NCBI GenBank assembly: GCA_012522615.1
Contig: JAAYKB010000197.1
Location: 1 to 15,473, forward strand
Reading direction: 5' to 3'
DNA length: 15,473 bases
DNA from: Clostridiales bacterium
GTDB lineage: Bacteria; Bacillota; Clostridia; Oscillospirales; Acutalibacteraceae
The translations under genes and the position numbers were made by a program. Below, piece after piece: positions 6,114-14,613 of this stretch (within the stretch, counting starts at the first letter, position 1; each line of letters starts with the position of its first letter). Below the pieces are notes generated by a model. That model ran no database searches, was not told the origin of the DNA, and saw only the letters and a list, made by a program, of their open reading frames with translations.

Positions 6114-6151
6114 GGGCTATCTCAAAACACCTCAATAATTTGAGACAGCCC
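6114..6151 (-). terminator. Hairpin downstream of spoIVA, probable terminator
   Basis: Arms of 13 bases (on the minus strand GGGCTGTCTCAAA and TTTGAGATAGCCC) pair with one G-U wobble around a 12-base loop and are followed by TTT. It lies 40 bases after the spoIVA stop and would reduce read-through into the M23 gene. The rest of the gap (6043-6191) shows no clear promoter; CATATG-like sequences near 6077 are too weak to call a sigma-E site. Confidence 0.65.
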
Positions 6152-6191
6152 CTTATCCGGGCTTTTATTCAATTTCCGCAGCGGCATTGTA

Positions 6192-7670
6192 CTAAACAAT
6201 AATACATATCAAGCCGCTGCAGCCCTCGTTGATAATCCGTTCAACCGTTTCCTTTAGCTTTATGCGGGCGTCTACCGGCATCCTGTACAGCTTGTTGTGC
6301 AGTCCTTCGTTGACAAGCCCGTAAAGCGAGGTTCCGAATATGTTCGATTCCCATATCTTGCTCGGATTTTCGTCAAACTCGCGAAGCAGATAGTTCACAA
6401 GATCCTCCGACTGGCGCTCGGAACCGACAATGGGCGAAACCTCGGTTGTAATATCCGCCTTCAGCATATGGATGGAGGGCGCCTGGGCGCGAAGCCTTAT
6501 GCCGTAACGCCCGCTCTGGCGTATTATCTCCGGTTCGTCCAGCGTCATTTCTTCAAGTGCCGGCATGACAATGCCGTAGCCCGTCGCCTCAACCTCGTCC
6601 AGCGCATTCTTAATTTTGTCATACTTCTTCTTTATGGCGGCCAGTTCAACCATATTGGACATCAACGCCGCCTCGCCGTCTATTTCAAGTCCCGTCGTTT
6701 CCCCGAGCACCTTATAAAACAGATTCGGACTGAGGGACACATTAAGTCCGGCTTTGCCCGTCCCCAGCTCAACAGAGGTCATACGGGAGTTGTCCACATA
6801 CTCGCATTTGACTATATCATTATTCATGTTTGACACATTGCTTATCTTTGTAACCTTTTCGGCCGCCGCCCGGACGGTATCGAATACGGCGCGGCGTATA
6901 GGATGCTCCTTATCAAGACTTGTCAGCCATTTGGGCAGCTCAATGCCGATTTCCCGAACCGGAAATTCAAACAATATCTTTTCGAGTATACGGCGGATTT
7001 CATTTTCGCTCATCTCAAGGCAGTTGACCGGATAGACCTGAACGCCGTATCTGTTCTCCATCTCCTCGGCCATCTGAATCGCTTCCTGAGATGCCGGATT
7101 TGTTGTGTTGAGAAGGATTATAAACGGCTTGTTTATCTCCTTTAGCTCGGATACAACCCGCTCCTCGGCCTCGGCGTATTCCTCCCTCGGAATTTCGGTA
7201 ATACTGCCGTCCGTCGTAACCACAAGCCCGATGGTGGAATGCTCGTTTATCACCTTTTGCGTGCCGATTTCAGCCGCCATATTAAACGGGATTTCCTCCT
7301 CGAACCACGGCGTTTTCACCATACGCGGCGCATTGTCTTCAATATAACCCAGCGAAGACGGCACTATGTACCCGACGCAGTCTATCATACGGACATTCAT
7401 TGTGGCGGTTCCGTCCACCGTGATTGTAACCGCCTGCTCGGGTATAAACTTGGGCTCGGTGGTCATAATGGTGCGTCCGGCAGCCGACTGTGGCAGCTCG
7501 TCATTGGCACGCTCGCGACGGTAGCTGCTGTCGATATTCGGGAGCACCAGCGTATCCATAAACCTCTTGATAAAGGTCGATTTACCCGTACGTACCGGAC
7601 CGACAACACCTATATAGATATCGCCCTGGGTACGCTGGGCAATGGTATCGTAAATGTTGGTTCCTTCCAT
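6192..7670 (-). CDS. spoIVA: Stage IV sporulation protein A, spore coat morphogenetic ATPase
   Basis: SpoIVA hydrolyses ATP and polymerises on the mother-cell side of the outer forespore membrane to form the basement layer of the spore coat. The 492-residue length is normal. The N-terminal TRAFAC-type nucleotide-binding domain shows the Walker A motif GPVRTGKST at 24-32, the conserved threonines in RTIMTTEPKFIP around 66-77, and a DxxG-like IDCVGY at 96-101. The start MEGTNIYDTIAQR and the hydrophobic C-terminal tail (GLICIIV), needed for membrane association in Bacillus, are typical. The ATG at 7670 follows GAGGGGG by 9 bases. It lies only 16 bases after the SipL-like gene, so the two are co-transcribed. 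Expression in the mother cell under sigma-E is expected from the family. Confidence 0.97.
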   Translation of the reverse strand: MEGTNIYDTIAQRTQGDIYIGVVGPVRTGKSTFIKRFMDTLVLPNIDSSYRRERANDELPQSAAGRTIMTTEPKFIPEQAVTITVDGTATMNVRMIDCVGYIVPSSLGYIEDNAPRMVKTPWFEEEIPFNMAAEIGTQKVINEHSTIGLVVTTDGSITEIPREEYAEAEERVVSELKEINKPFIILLNTTNPASQEAIQMAEEMENRYGVQVYPVNCLEMSENEIRRILEKILFEFPVREIGIELPKWLTSLDKEHPIRRAVFDTVRAAAEKVTKISNVSNMNNDIVKCEYVDNSRMTSVELGTGKAGLNVSLSPNLFYKVLGETTGLEIDGEAALMSNMVELAAIKKKYDKIKNALDEVEATGYGIVMPALEEMTLDEPEIIRQSGRYGIRLRAQAPSIHMLKADITTEVSPIVGSERQSEDLVNYLLREFDENPSKIWESNIFGTSLYGLVNEGLHNKLYRMPVDARIKLKETVERIINEGCSGLICIIV

Positions 7671-7686
7671 CTCTATATTCCCCCTC

Positions 7687-9213
7687 TCAGCATAACGGAA
7701 CGAGCAGCATGGTATCTTTGGTCAGGACGTCGCCGCCCAAAGAGTTTTCTTCCATAACCGCGTCCATCGAGGTATGGCATGCCTTGGCGACCTCCCAAAC
7801 CGATTCCCCGCTGTTGGCAAAGTAGATCTTCAAAGCGGCTTTTTCGCTCGGAAACGCCGCATTTTCATCCACCATAACCGATGAGACGGCAGTTATACTG
7901 TCGTCCGAAAAACAACGCCGAATAATATTCATCTGGGCCCTTATTTCAACCTGCCCCGCTCCCGTAAGACTGTAATCCACACGCTCGACCGCCATATCCG
8001 AGGAAACGCTGGTGCAGTCGTCGTCATAATCCAGATTAAAATCGGCCGGTCTCTCATAGAATGAAACAATCCCCGAATCGTCCTTTGCCAGCATGTAGAT
8101 CATCATTCGTCCGGTAATACGGGTGGCCCCGTTTTCACAGCTCTCCGAAATGGGGGCGGCCTCACACCAGATGTCGATTATGTTGTTGACCCCTTCCGAC
8201 GGCAGATCAAAGGTTTCGCGTACGGTTGCATTATCCCTTTGGATGGCCGTCAAATGACTTGTGTTGAGTCTTTTCATTTCAAGACGCACCGGACAGGCGG
8301 TTGAATAGGCGTCCGAAACAATCTCGGTCATTCCGGTGCGGTAGCAGTGAACGGTTGCCATAATCTTAATATTGACTTCCAGCAGTCTTCCTTCTCCGTT
8401 CTGGTTGGAACTGATTTGTATATCGCTTGATATGACGTCGAGATGCACGTCACACTGCCATTCTTCATCCATACCTTCTATGTCAATAATCTGACTGAAC
8501 GGGATTTCGTGTCTTGTCTTTTGGGTATCTCCGGTTGTGACGTCGCTGACATATAAATTGCATAGCTGCAGTTCACCCTTGATGATAGCCTTGTTTGCCA
8601 TAAGCTTGCAGTCGCCGAGCACCGGCACGCAGTCGCCGCGAATCAGCGCTTCGGCGGCAGGCTGGTTGGTTCCGAGCTCGAGCACCTCGCTGATTGTAAA
8701 CCCCTTTTCCGCAGACATTACGGGAACAGAATAGGTTACGACATTCTTGCGGGTAATCATGGTGTCCCCGCCGATTGACGTCACTACCTCTTCTACTCCC
8801 TCGGCCGTCATCTTCAGTTTTACGGTGAATGCGCCGTGAACATCAAGCCGTCTCGGGCTTACCGCCCTGCAGTTGACATAATCGGTTTTAGCCGTCACAC
8901 GGATTACAGGGTTCTGTGCATCCGGTTTGACCGAAAAAGAACTGGTAAACGGCTTTGCAATTTCGCAGCTTCGCACACATCGGCGCGCTTCGTCAAGATA
9001 GAGCACCTGAATCAGGACCGTACCGTCCGCGATAAGACGGTCGCCGCTTAGCTGCTTTGACTGAACGACAGGCTTTAGGGTGCATTTGAGTACCGCCGCA
9101 ATATCCGGATAATAGTCCGGCAGCACAAAATCGCAATCGACCGGCCGCTCGTCAAACCCGTCATACAAGGTTTCGGTGACCGCGATTGCCTTGTTTATTA
9201 CCTTATAATCCAT
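7687..9213 (-). CDS. sipL: SipL-like spore coat protein with SPOCS (DUF3794) and LysM domains
   Basis: In Clostridioides difficile SipL binds SpoIVA through its LysM domain and is needed to localise the coat around the forespore. This 508-residue protein has three repeats resembling SPOCS/DUF3794 domains, at about 25-135 (with VLPDYYPDI and the VLY strand), 175-290 and 325-435, and a C-terminal LysM-like domain at about 462-507 (IYFANSGESVWEVAKACH through LLVPL). The ATG at 9213 follows GGAGAGGAG by 5 bases; the frame is open 12 codons further upstream but without a binding site. The stop overlaps the ribosome binding site of spoIVA, giving a tight two-gene unit of a recruiter and its target. 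The domain order matches SipL; a related SPOCS-LysM protein of unknown role is the alternative. Confidence 0.88.
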   Translation of the reverse strand: MDYKVINKAIAVTETLYDGFDERPVDCDFVLPDYYPDIAAVLKCTLKPVVQSKQLSGDRLIADGTVLIQVLYLDEARRCVRSCEIAKPFTSSFSVKPDAQNPVIRVTAKTDYVNCRAVSPRRLDVHGAFTVKLKMTAEGVEEVVTSIGGDTMITRKNVVTYSVPVMSAEKGFTISEVLELGTNQPAAEALIRGDCVPVLGDCKLMANKAIIKGELQLCNLYVSDVTTGDTQKTRHEIPFSQIIDIEGMDEEWQCDVHLDVISSDIQISSNQNGEGRLLEVNIKIMATVHCYRTGMTEIVSDAYSTACPVRLEMKRLNTSHLTAIQRDNATVRETFDLPSEGVNNIIDIWCEAAPISESCENGATRITGRMMIYMLAKDDSGIVSFYERPADFNLDYDDDCTSVSSDMAVERVDYSLTGAGQVEIRAQMNIIRRCFSDDSITAVSSVMVDENAAFPSEKAALKIYFANSGESVWEVAKACHTSMDAVMEENSLGGDVLTKDTMLLVPLC

Positions 9214-9269
9214 GAAGGCTCCTCTCCTTTGCGCTTTCTCTACAACCAAATATATTCGACCTGTCCACC

Positions 9270-9294
9270 AAGTATGCAGTTAAAAGAAATATTT
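9270..9294 (-). promoter_or_regulatory. Possible sigma-E-type promoter of sipL-spoIVA
   Basis: On the minus strand AAATATT (9288-9294) resembles the sigma-E -35 element, and CATACTT (9270-9276) resembles its -10. The spacer is only 11 bases, shorter than the usual 14 or so, so the call is weak. A mother-cell promoter is expected somewhere in this 276-base gap. Confidence 0.3.
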
Positions 9295-9319
9295 AACAAA
9301 AAATGTTTTCCGCCATAGG

Positions 9320-9349
9320 CGTTGCAGGACGTTGCATTTAATTTTGCAA
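9320..9349 (+). repeat. Direct repeat and dyad upstream of carA
   Basis: CGTTGCA occurs twice in direct orientation (9320-9326 and 9330-9336) with a 3-base spacer. The second copy also forms an inverted repeat with TGCAA at 9345-9349 across 8 bases. The cluster lies about 45 bases upstream of the carA -35 element, a position that would suit an activator or repressor site. No known box is recognised. Confidence 0.35.
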
Positions 9350-9391
9350 TTTGAACTCCAAAAAAATTCAAAAAATACTGTATAATTATAC

Positions 9392-9420
9392 TTGACCATT
9401 CATAATCTTACCTGTATAAT
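9392..9420 (+). promoter_or_regulatory. Sigma-A promoter of carA
   Basis: TTGACC (9392-9397) and a perfect TATAAT (9415-9420) are separated by 17 bases. Transcription would start near 9427, giving a leader of about 63 bases that contains no obvious attenuator or riboswitch. A second TATAAT at 9381 lacks a -35 at a usable distance. Confidence 0.85.
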
Positions 9421-9423
9421 TAA

Positions 9424-9435
9424 CGGTTAGAACCG
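9424..9435 (+). promoter_or_regulatory. Short dyad at the carA transcription start
   Basis: CGGTT and AACCG are separated by two bases and lie across the predicted +1. A repressor bound here would block initiation. The site is short, so this is a tentative operator. Confidence 0.3.
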
Positions 9436-9476
9436 GTCGAAAATATGTTTATTAATCGTCTTTTTCTATCTTAAAC

Positions 9477-9482
9477 GGAGGG
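9477..9482 (+). promoter_or_regulatory. Ribosome binding site deciding the TTG start of carA
   Basis: GGAGGG lies 7 bases before the TTG at 9490, an ideal spacing, and the protein begins at the expected residue (ENTAYLILENG). Confidence 0.8.
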
Positions 9483-9489
9483 ATCTGCA

Positions 9490-10569
9490 TTGGAGAATAC
9501 GGCCTATCTGATACTGGAAAACGGACAAATCTTTGAAGGACGCCGATTTGGCGCCGTCGGAGACATTACCGGAGAAATAGTTTTTACAACCGCAATGACC
9601 GGTTATCTCGAAACACTTACCGACCCCAGTTATTACGGACAAATGGTAGTTCAGACCTTCCCGTTAATCGGTAACTATGGCGTTATTCCTTCGGATTTTG
9701 AAAGCGAAAAACCACGGTTAAAAGCATATGTTGTTAGGGAATGGTGTCAAGAACCCTCCAATTTTCGGAGTGAAGGCGTTCTTGATGCTTTTTTAAAATC
9801 ACATGATATTATCGGGCTGTATAACATAGACACCCGCGCTCTGACAAAGGTGATACGGGAATACGGGGTTATGAACGCCCGGATAACATCCTCAAGGGAC
9901 GACCCCGAGGCTTCTCCCGAAAAGCTCAGGGAATATAAAATCACAAACGCGGTCAAAGCCACGAGCAGCAAGCAGGCCGTGACTTTTAAGGCGGACAATG
10001 AAAAGCACCGGGTCGTGCTGTGGGACTTCGGCGCAAAGGAAAACATCCTCCGCGAGCTGAAAAAACGGGATTGTACCGTCACCGTTGTACCCTCAGACGC
10101 GACGGCGGACGAGATCGTCTCGCTGAAGCCCGACGGAGTCATGCTGTCAAACGGGCCCGGCGATCCCGCCGAGAATACCGACGTCATAAAACAGATTAAA
10201 AAGCTTTGTGATACAAAAATTCCGCTCTTCGGAATATGCCTCGGTCATCAGCTGCTTGCCCTTTCACAGGGCGCTAAGACCGCCAAGCTCAAATACGGTC
10301 ACCGCGGCGCAAACCAGCCTGTCACGGATACAAAGGACGGACGCGTTTATATAACCAGCCAGAACCACGGATACGCGGTGGTTGAGGATTCTCTGCCGGA
10401 CAATGCAAAGATGAGTTTTGTCAACACAAACGACGGTACCTCGGAAGGCATTGATTACACGAATATGCCGGCATTTTCGGCGCAGTTCCATCCCGAAGCC
10501 GCAGGAGGCCCTCTTGATACCGGCTTCCTGTTTGACAGATTTATCAGCTTGATGAAGGAGGGCCGGTAA
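9490..10569 (+). CDS. carA: Carbamoyl-phosphate synthase small (glutaminase) subunit
   Basis: CarA releases ammonia from glutamine and channels it to CarB. The 359-residue protein has the N-terminal CPSase small-chain domain (about 1-150, with TTAMTGYLETLTDPSY) and a C-terminal class I amidotransferase domain. The catalytic triad is visible: C250 in FGICLGHQ, and H334 and E336 in QFHPEA. LSNGPGDP at 219-226 forms the oxyanion loop. Translation starts at TTG 9490, set 7 bases after GGAGGG; no in-frame ATG fits the family start. The stop is 2 bases from the start of the next gene, so the subunits are co-translated. The gene leads a plus-strand operon with carB-dapF and dapL. Confidence 0.97.
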   Translation: MENTAYLILENGQIFEGRRFGAVGDITGEIVFTTAMTGYLETLTDPSYYGQMVVQTFPLIGNYGVIPSDFESEKPRLKAYVVREWCQEPSNFRSEGVLDAFLKSHDIIGLYNIDTRALTKVIREYGVMNARITSSRDDPEASPEKLREYKITNAVKATSSKQAVTFKADNEKHRVVLWDFGAKENILRELKKRDCTVTVVPSDATADEIVSLKPDGVMLSNGPGDPAENTDVIKQIKKLCDTKIPLFGICLGHQLLALSQGAKTAKLKYGHRGANQPVTDTKDGRVYITSQNHGYAVVEDSLPDNAKMSFVNTNDGTSEGIDYTNMPAFSAQFHPEAAGGPLDTGFLFDRFISLMKEGR

Positions 10570-10571
10570 AC

Positions 10572-13500
10572 ATGCCGCTTAACAAAGAACTCAAAAAAAT
10601 AATGGTTATCGGCTCGGGCCCCATCGTTATCGGTCAGGCAGCCGAATTTGATTATGCGGGCACCCAGGCCTGCCGCGCTCTGAAAGAGGAGGGGCTGGAG
10701 GTCGTTCTTGTCAACTCCAACCCGGCCACCATAATGACCGACAACGCCATGGCGGATAAAATCTATATCGAGCCTCTGACTCTCGACACCCTCAAACGTA
10801 TTATCCTGCTTGAAAAGCCCGACAGCATACTTTCAACACTCGGCGGGCAAACCGGACTTACCCTTTCGATGCAGCTTGCAAAGGAAGGCTTTCTCGAAAA
10901 ACACAATGTCCGGCTTCTCGGCGCAAACCCCCTGACTATTGACAAGGCCGAGGACAGGCAGATGTTCAAGGACACCATGCTTGAAATCGGCGAGCCGGTC
11001 ATCCCGTCCAAGGTTGTGACCGATGTCGAATCCGCGGTATGCTTTGCGAGTGAGATAGGCTATCCGGTAATCATCCGTCCGGCATTTACCCTCGGAGGAA
11101 CCGGCGGAGGCATTGTAAACGACGATGAAGAGATGCGCGAGATTGCGGCAAACGGGCTGCGTCTCTCCCCCATCTCTCAGATTCTTGTCGAAAAATGCGT
11201 CTCGGGCTGGAAAGAGATTGAATTTGAAGTAATACGCGACAAAACGGGAAATGTAATCACCGTCTGCAGCATGGAAAACCTTGATCCGGTCGGGGTTCAT
11301 ACCGGCGACAGCATTGTTATCGCCCCTGCCGTAACCCTTGCCAATAAGGAATACCAGATGCTGCGTTCGGCGGCCTTGAATATCATTACCGCCCTCAAGA
11401 TTGAGGGGGGCTGCAACTGCCAGTTTGCCCTCAATACCGACAGCTTTGAATATGCCGTCATCGAGGTTAATCCGCGTGTGTCGCGGTCTTCGGCGCTTGC
11501 TTCAAAGGCCACCGGCTATCCTATCGCAAAGGTGGCGGCAAAGATTGCGATAGGCTATACTCTGGACGAAATTCCCAACGCGGTCACCGGAAAGACCAGC
11601 GCCTGCTTCGAGCCCGCGATTGATTATGTTGTCGTCAAGCTTCCCAAATGGCCGTTTGACAAGTTTGTATACGCAAAGCGCAATCTGGGTACCCAGATGA
11701 AGGCCACCGGCGAGGTTATGGCAATCGGGGTAAGCTTTGAGCAGGCGATTATGAAGGCCGTACGCGGCGCCGAAATCTCGCTTGACAGCCTGAACATGCC
11801 CAAGCTTGCCAAGCTGAGCGACGAGGAAATCCGCAAAAAAGTCGCCGTCTGCGACGATGAGAGATTATTTGTTATGTTCGAGGCGATCAAGCGGGGCATA
11901 ACCTGTGAAGAAATCCATGATATCACCAAGGTTGACCTGTGGTTCTTATATAAGCTCAAAAACCTTGTAAAGATAGAAAAACAGATGGCGGAGAACCTTA
12001 CGCCGGAGCTGTATATCGAAGCCAAGAAACGCGGCTATCCCGACAAGGTTATCGAGAGGATTTCGGGCAGAAAGATAGAAGCCCCGCTAAAGGCGGTATT
12101 TAAGATGGTAGACACCTGTGCCGCCGAATTTTCTGCCCAGACTCCCTATTTCTACTCGACCTATGACGAGGAAAACGAGGCCGAGCAGTTTATCAAGGAA
12201 CACGGAAGCGGCAATAAAACCGTCATAGTGTTCGGCTCCGGACCTATACGCATAGGTCAGGGCATCGAGTTCGATTACGCTTCGGTCCATTGCGTCTGGG
12301 CGCTCAAAAGCGCGGGTTTTGAGGTGGTTATCGTCAACAATAACCCCGAAACCGTATCCACCGACTTTGACACGGCAGACCGCCTGTATTTCGAGCCCTT
12401 GACGCCCGAGGACGTTATGAATGTCATAAATACCGAAAAGCCGTACGGGGTTGTTGTGGCTTTCGGCGGACAGACCGCAATCAAGCTTGCGAATTTCCTT
12501 GAATCCCAGGGCGTTCGTATTCTCGGCACTCCTGCCGACAGCATTGACGCGGCGGAAGACAGGGAGCGGTTCGACGAGCTTCTTGAAAGGCTTGGCATCG
12601 CCCGTCCGCAGGGCACCACGGTCATGACCGAGGAGGATGCGCTGCAAGCGGCAAATTCCCTCGGTTACCCCGTCCTTATGCGTCCCTCCTATGTGCTGGG
12701 CGGTCAGAACATGATAATCGCCTTCTGTGACGAGGATATACAGGAATATATGCGCATCATCCTTTCACACCAAATTGAAAATCCCGTTTTGATTGACAAA
12801 TACCTGATGGGGATTGAAGTCGAGGTTGACGCCATATGTGACGGCGAGGATATCCTTATCCCCGGAATCATGGAGCATATCGAGCGGGCAGGTATCCACT
12901 CGGGCGACTCAATCGCGGTATATCCCGCATGGAATGTCAGCGGTCCTCAGATTAAACGCCTGACCGAATACACAAGGAATCTCGCGGTATCGCTTCAGAC
13001 GCGGGGGTTAATAAATATCCAGTATGTTATACACGAAAACAAGATTTATGTGATTGAGGTCAACCCGCGTTCCTCGCGCACCATCCCCTATATCAGCAAG
13101 GTAACCGGCGTTCCGATGGTTGACCTTGCGACCCGCGCCATGCTGGGAGAGAAGCTTGCCGATATGGGATACGGCACCGGGCTGTACCGCATACCTCCCT
13201 ATATTGCCGTTAAGGTTCCGGTATTCTCTTTTGAAAAGCTGATTGACGTCGATACGCATCTCGGTCCTGAGATGAAATCAACCGGCGAGGTTCTCGGCAT
13301 CGGCAAATCCCTCGACGAGGCGCTGTATAAAGGGCTGGTCGCCGCGGGCTATAAGATGAAAAAGCGCGGCGGCGTACTCATAACGGTGCGCGACACCGAC
13401 AAGTCAGAGATTGTCGATACCGCAAAACGTTATGTCGAGCTAGGCTTCACCCTCTATGCCACAAAGGGAACAACCGAGATACTCCGGGAAGCGGGTATCC

Positions 13501-14609
13501 AAGCAACGGTTGTCAATAAGATTCATGAATCGGACGATAATGTCATCACCCTGCTTGAAAGCGGAAAGGTGAATTATATCATCTCTACATCTTCCAAAGG
13601 CAGACTGCCGAGCAGGGACAGCGTTAAGATCAGGCGTAAAGCTATTGAGCTTGCCATTCCCTGCCTGACCTCTATCGACACCGCAAACGCGCTGGCAAAC
13701 AGTCTTCGCAGCAGGTATACCCAAAACAGCACCGAGCTTGTCAATATCAATAACATGAGAAGCGAACACATGAAACTGGCGTTTACAAAAATGGAGGGCT
13801 GCGGAAACGACTATATCTACTTCAACTGCTTTGAGCAGGAAATAATCAGTCCCGAATCGCTGAGCGTCTGTCTGTCCGACCGCCACTTCGGAATCGGCGG
13901 CGACGGGGTTGTGCTGATATGCCCGTCGGAGGTTGCCGATGCAAAAATGAGGATGTTCAATCTTGACGGCAGCGAGGGCAAGATGTGCGGAAACGCCATA
14001 CGCTGTGTAGCTAAATATCTTTACGACAACGGAATGGTGCAAAAGGACGAAATGACCATCGAAACCTTAAGCGGCATAAAATCGCTCAAGCTGTATTTCC
14101 AAAACGGCAAGGTAAACTCAGCCACCGTCGATATGGGCCCCGCCGTGCTCGAGCCGTCAAAAATTCCGGTAAATTTAAGCGGCGACAGCGTCATTTCCCG
14201 ACCGGTAAAAATCGCCGGAAAGGAATACAATATCACATGCGTTTCAATGGGCAATCCCCACTGTGTCGTTTTCATGGACCATCTCGACAACCTTGATATC
14301 GAGCGGATAGGCCCGTTGTTTGAATATGACCCGCTGTTCCCCGAGCGGGTCAACACCGAATTTATCACTGTGGTCAACAAAACAACCCTGAAGATGAGGG
14401 TCTGGGAGCGCGGAAGCGGCGAAACATGGGCTTGCGGTACGGGCGCCTGCGCGGCGGCTGTTGCCGCCGTTCTGAACGGTTACTGCCCGATGAACGAGGA
14501 AATCACGGTAAGACTAAAAGGCGGAAACCTGTCGATACGCTACACCGGCGACACGGTGTATATGACCGGAAATGCCGTCAAGGTGTTTGAAGGAATTGTA
14601 GAGGTTTGA
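10572..14609 (+). CDS. carB-dapF: CarB-DapF fusion: carbamoyl-phosphate synthase large subunit joined to diaminopimelate epimerase
   Basis: One uninterrupted 1345-codon frame encodes two complete enzymes. Residues 1 to about 1061 are CarB, which makes carbamoyl phosphate from ammonia, bicarbonate and two ATP. Its two homologous halves are visible as GSGPIVIGQ at 14-22 and GSGPIRIGQ at 555-563, and a methylglyoxal-synthase-like allosteric domain lies at about 932-1058. Residues 1067-1345 are DapF, which converts LL- to meso-diaminopimelate. It starts at MKLAFTKMEGCGND and keeps both catalytic cysteines, C1139 in KMCGNAIRC and C1288 in ACGTGAC. There is no linker: DapF begins where CarB normally ends. 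ATG codons at 13755 and 13770 could allow internal initiation of DapF, with only a weak GAGAAG upstream of the second. The frame starts 2 bases after carA and ends 4 bases before dapL. A lost carB stop codon, natural or from a sequencing error, is the explanation to exclude. Confidence 0.9.
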   Translation: MPLNKELKKIMVIGSGPIVIGQAAEFDYAGTQACRALKEEGLEVVLVNSNPATIMTDNAMADKIYIEPLTLDTLKRIILLEKPDSILSTLGGQTGLTLSMQLAKEGFLEKHNVRLLGANPLTIDKAEDRQMFKDTMLEIGEPVIPSKVVTDVESAVCFASEIGYPVIIRPAFTLGGTGGGIVNDDEEMREIAANGLRLSPISQILVEKCVSGWKEIEFEVIRDKTGNVITVCSMENLDPVGVHTGDSIVIAPAVTLANKEYQMLRSAALNIITALKIEGGCNCQFALNTDSFEYAVIEVNPRVSRSSALASKATGYPIAKVAAKIAIGYTLDEIPNAVTGKTSACFEPAIDYVVVKLPKWPFDKFVYAKRNLGTQMKATGEVMAIGVSFEQAIMKAVRGAEISLDSLNMPKLAKLSDEEIRKKVAVCDDERLFVMFEAIKRGITCEEIHDITKVDLWFLYKLKNLVKIEKQMAENLTPELYIEAKKRGYPDKVIERISGRKIEAPLKAVFKMVDTCAAEFSAQTPYFYSTYDEENEAEQFIKEHGSGNKTVIVFGSGPIRIGQGIEFDYASVHCVWALKSAGFEVVIVNNNPETVSTDFDTADRLYFEPLTPEDVMNVINTEKPYGVVVAFGGQTAIKLANFLESQGVRILGTPADSIDAAEDRERFDELLERLGIARPQGTTVMTEEDALQAANSLGYPVLMRPSYVLGGQNMIIAFCDEDIQEYMRIILSHQIENPVLIDKYLMGIEVEVDAICDGEDILIPGIMEHIERAGIHSGDSIAVYPAWNVSGPQIKRLTEYTRNLAVSLQTRGLINIQYVIHENKIYVIEVNPRSSRTIPYISKVTGVPMVDLATRAMLGEKLADMGYGTGLYRIPPYIAVKVPVFSFEKLIDVDTHLGPEMKSTGEVLGIGKSLDEALYKGLVAAGYKMKKRGGVLITVRDTDKSEIVDTAKRYVELGFTLYATKGTTEILREAGIQATVVNKIHESDDNVITLLESGKVNYIISTSSKGRLPSRDSVKIRRKAIELAIPCLTSIDTANALANSLRSRYTQNSTELVNINNMRSEHMKLAFTKMEGCGNDYIYFNCFEQEIISPESLSVCLSDRHFGIGGDGVVLICPSEVADAKMRMFNLDGSEGKMCGNAIRCVAKYLYDNGMVQKDEMTIETLSGIKSLKLYFQNGKVNSATVDMGPAVLEPSKIPVNLSGDSVISRPVKIAGKEYNITCVSMGNPHCVVFMDHLDNLDIERIGPLFEYDPLFPERVNTEFITVVNKTTLKMRVWERGSGETWACGTGACAAAVAAVLNGYCPMNEEITVRLKGGNLSIRYTGDTVYMTGNAVKVFEGIVEV

Positions 14610-14613
14610 TTTT

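Noticed and set aside
9351..9386. Second carA promoter using TATAAT at 9381 and TTGAAC at 9351
   Set aside because: The spacer would be 24 bases, too long for sigma-A; the 9392-9420 pair is far better.
10763..14380. Long open frames on the minus strand inside carB-dapF
   Set aside because: They lie opposite a strongly conserved gene, lack binding sites and recognisable motifs, and follow from its codon usage.
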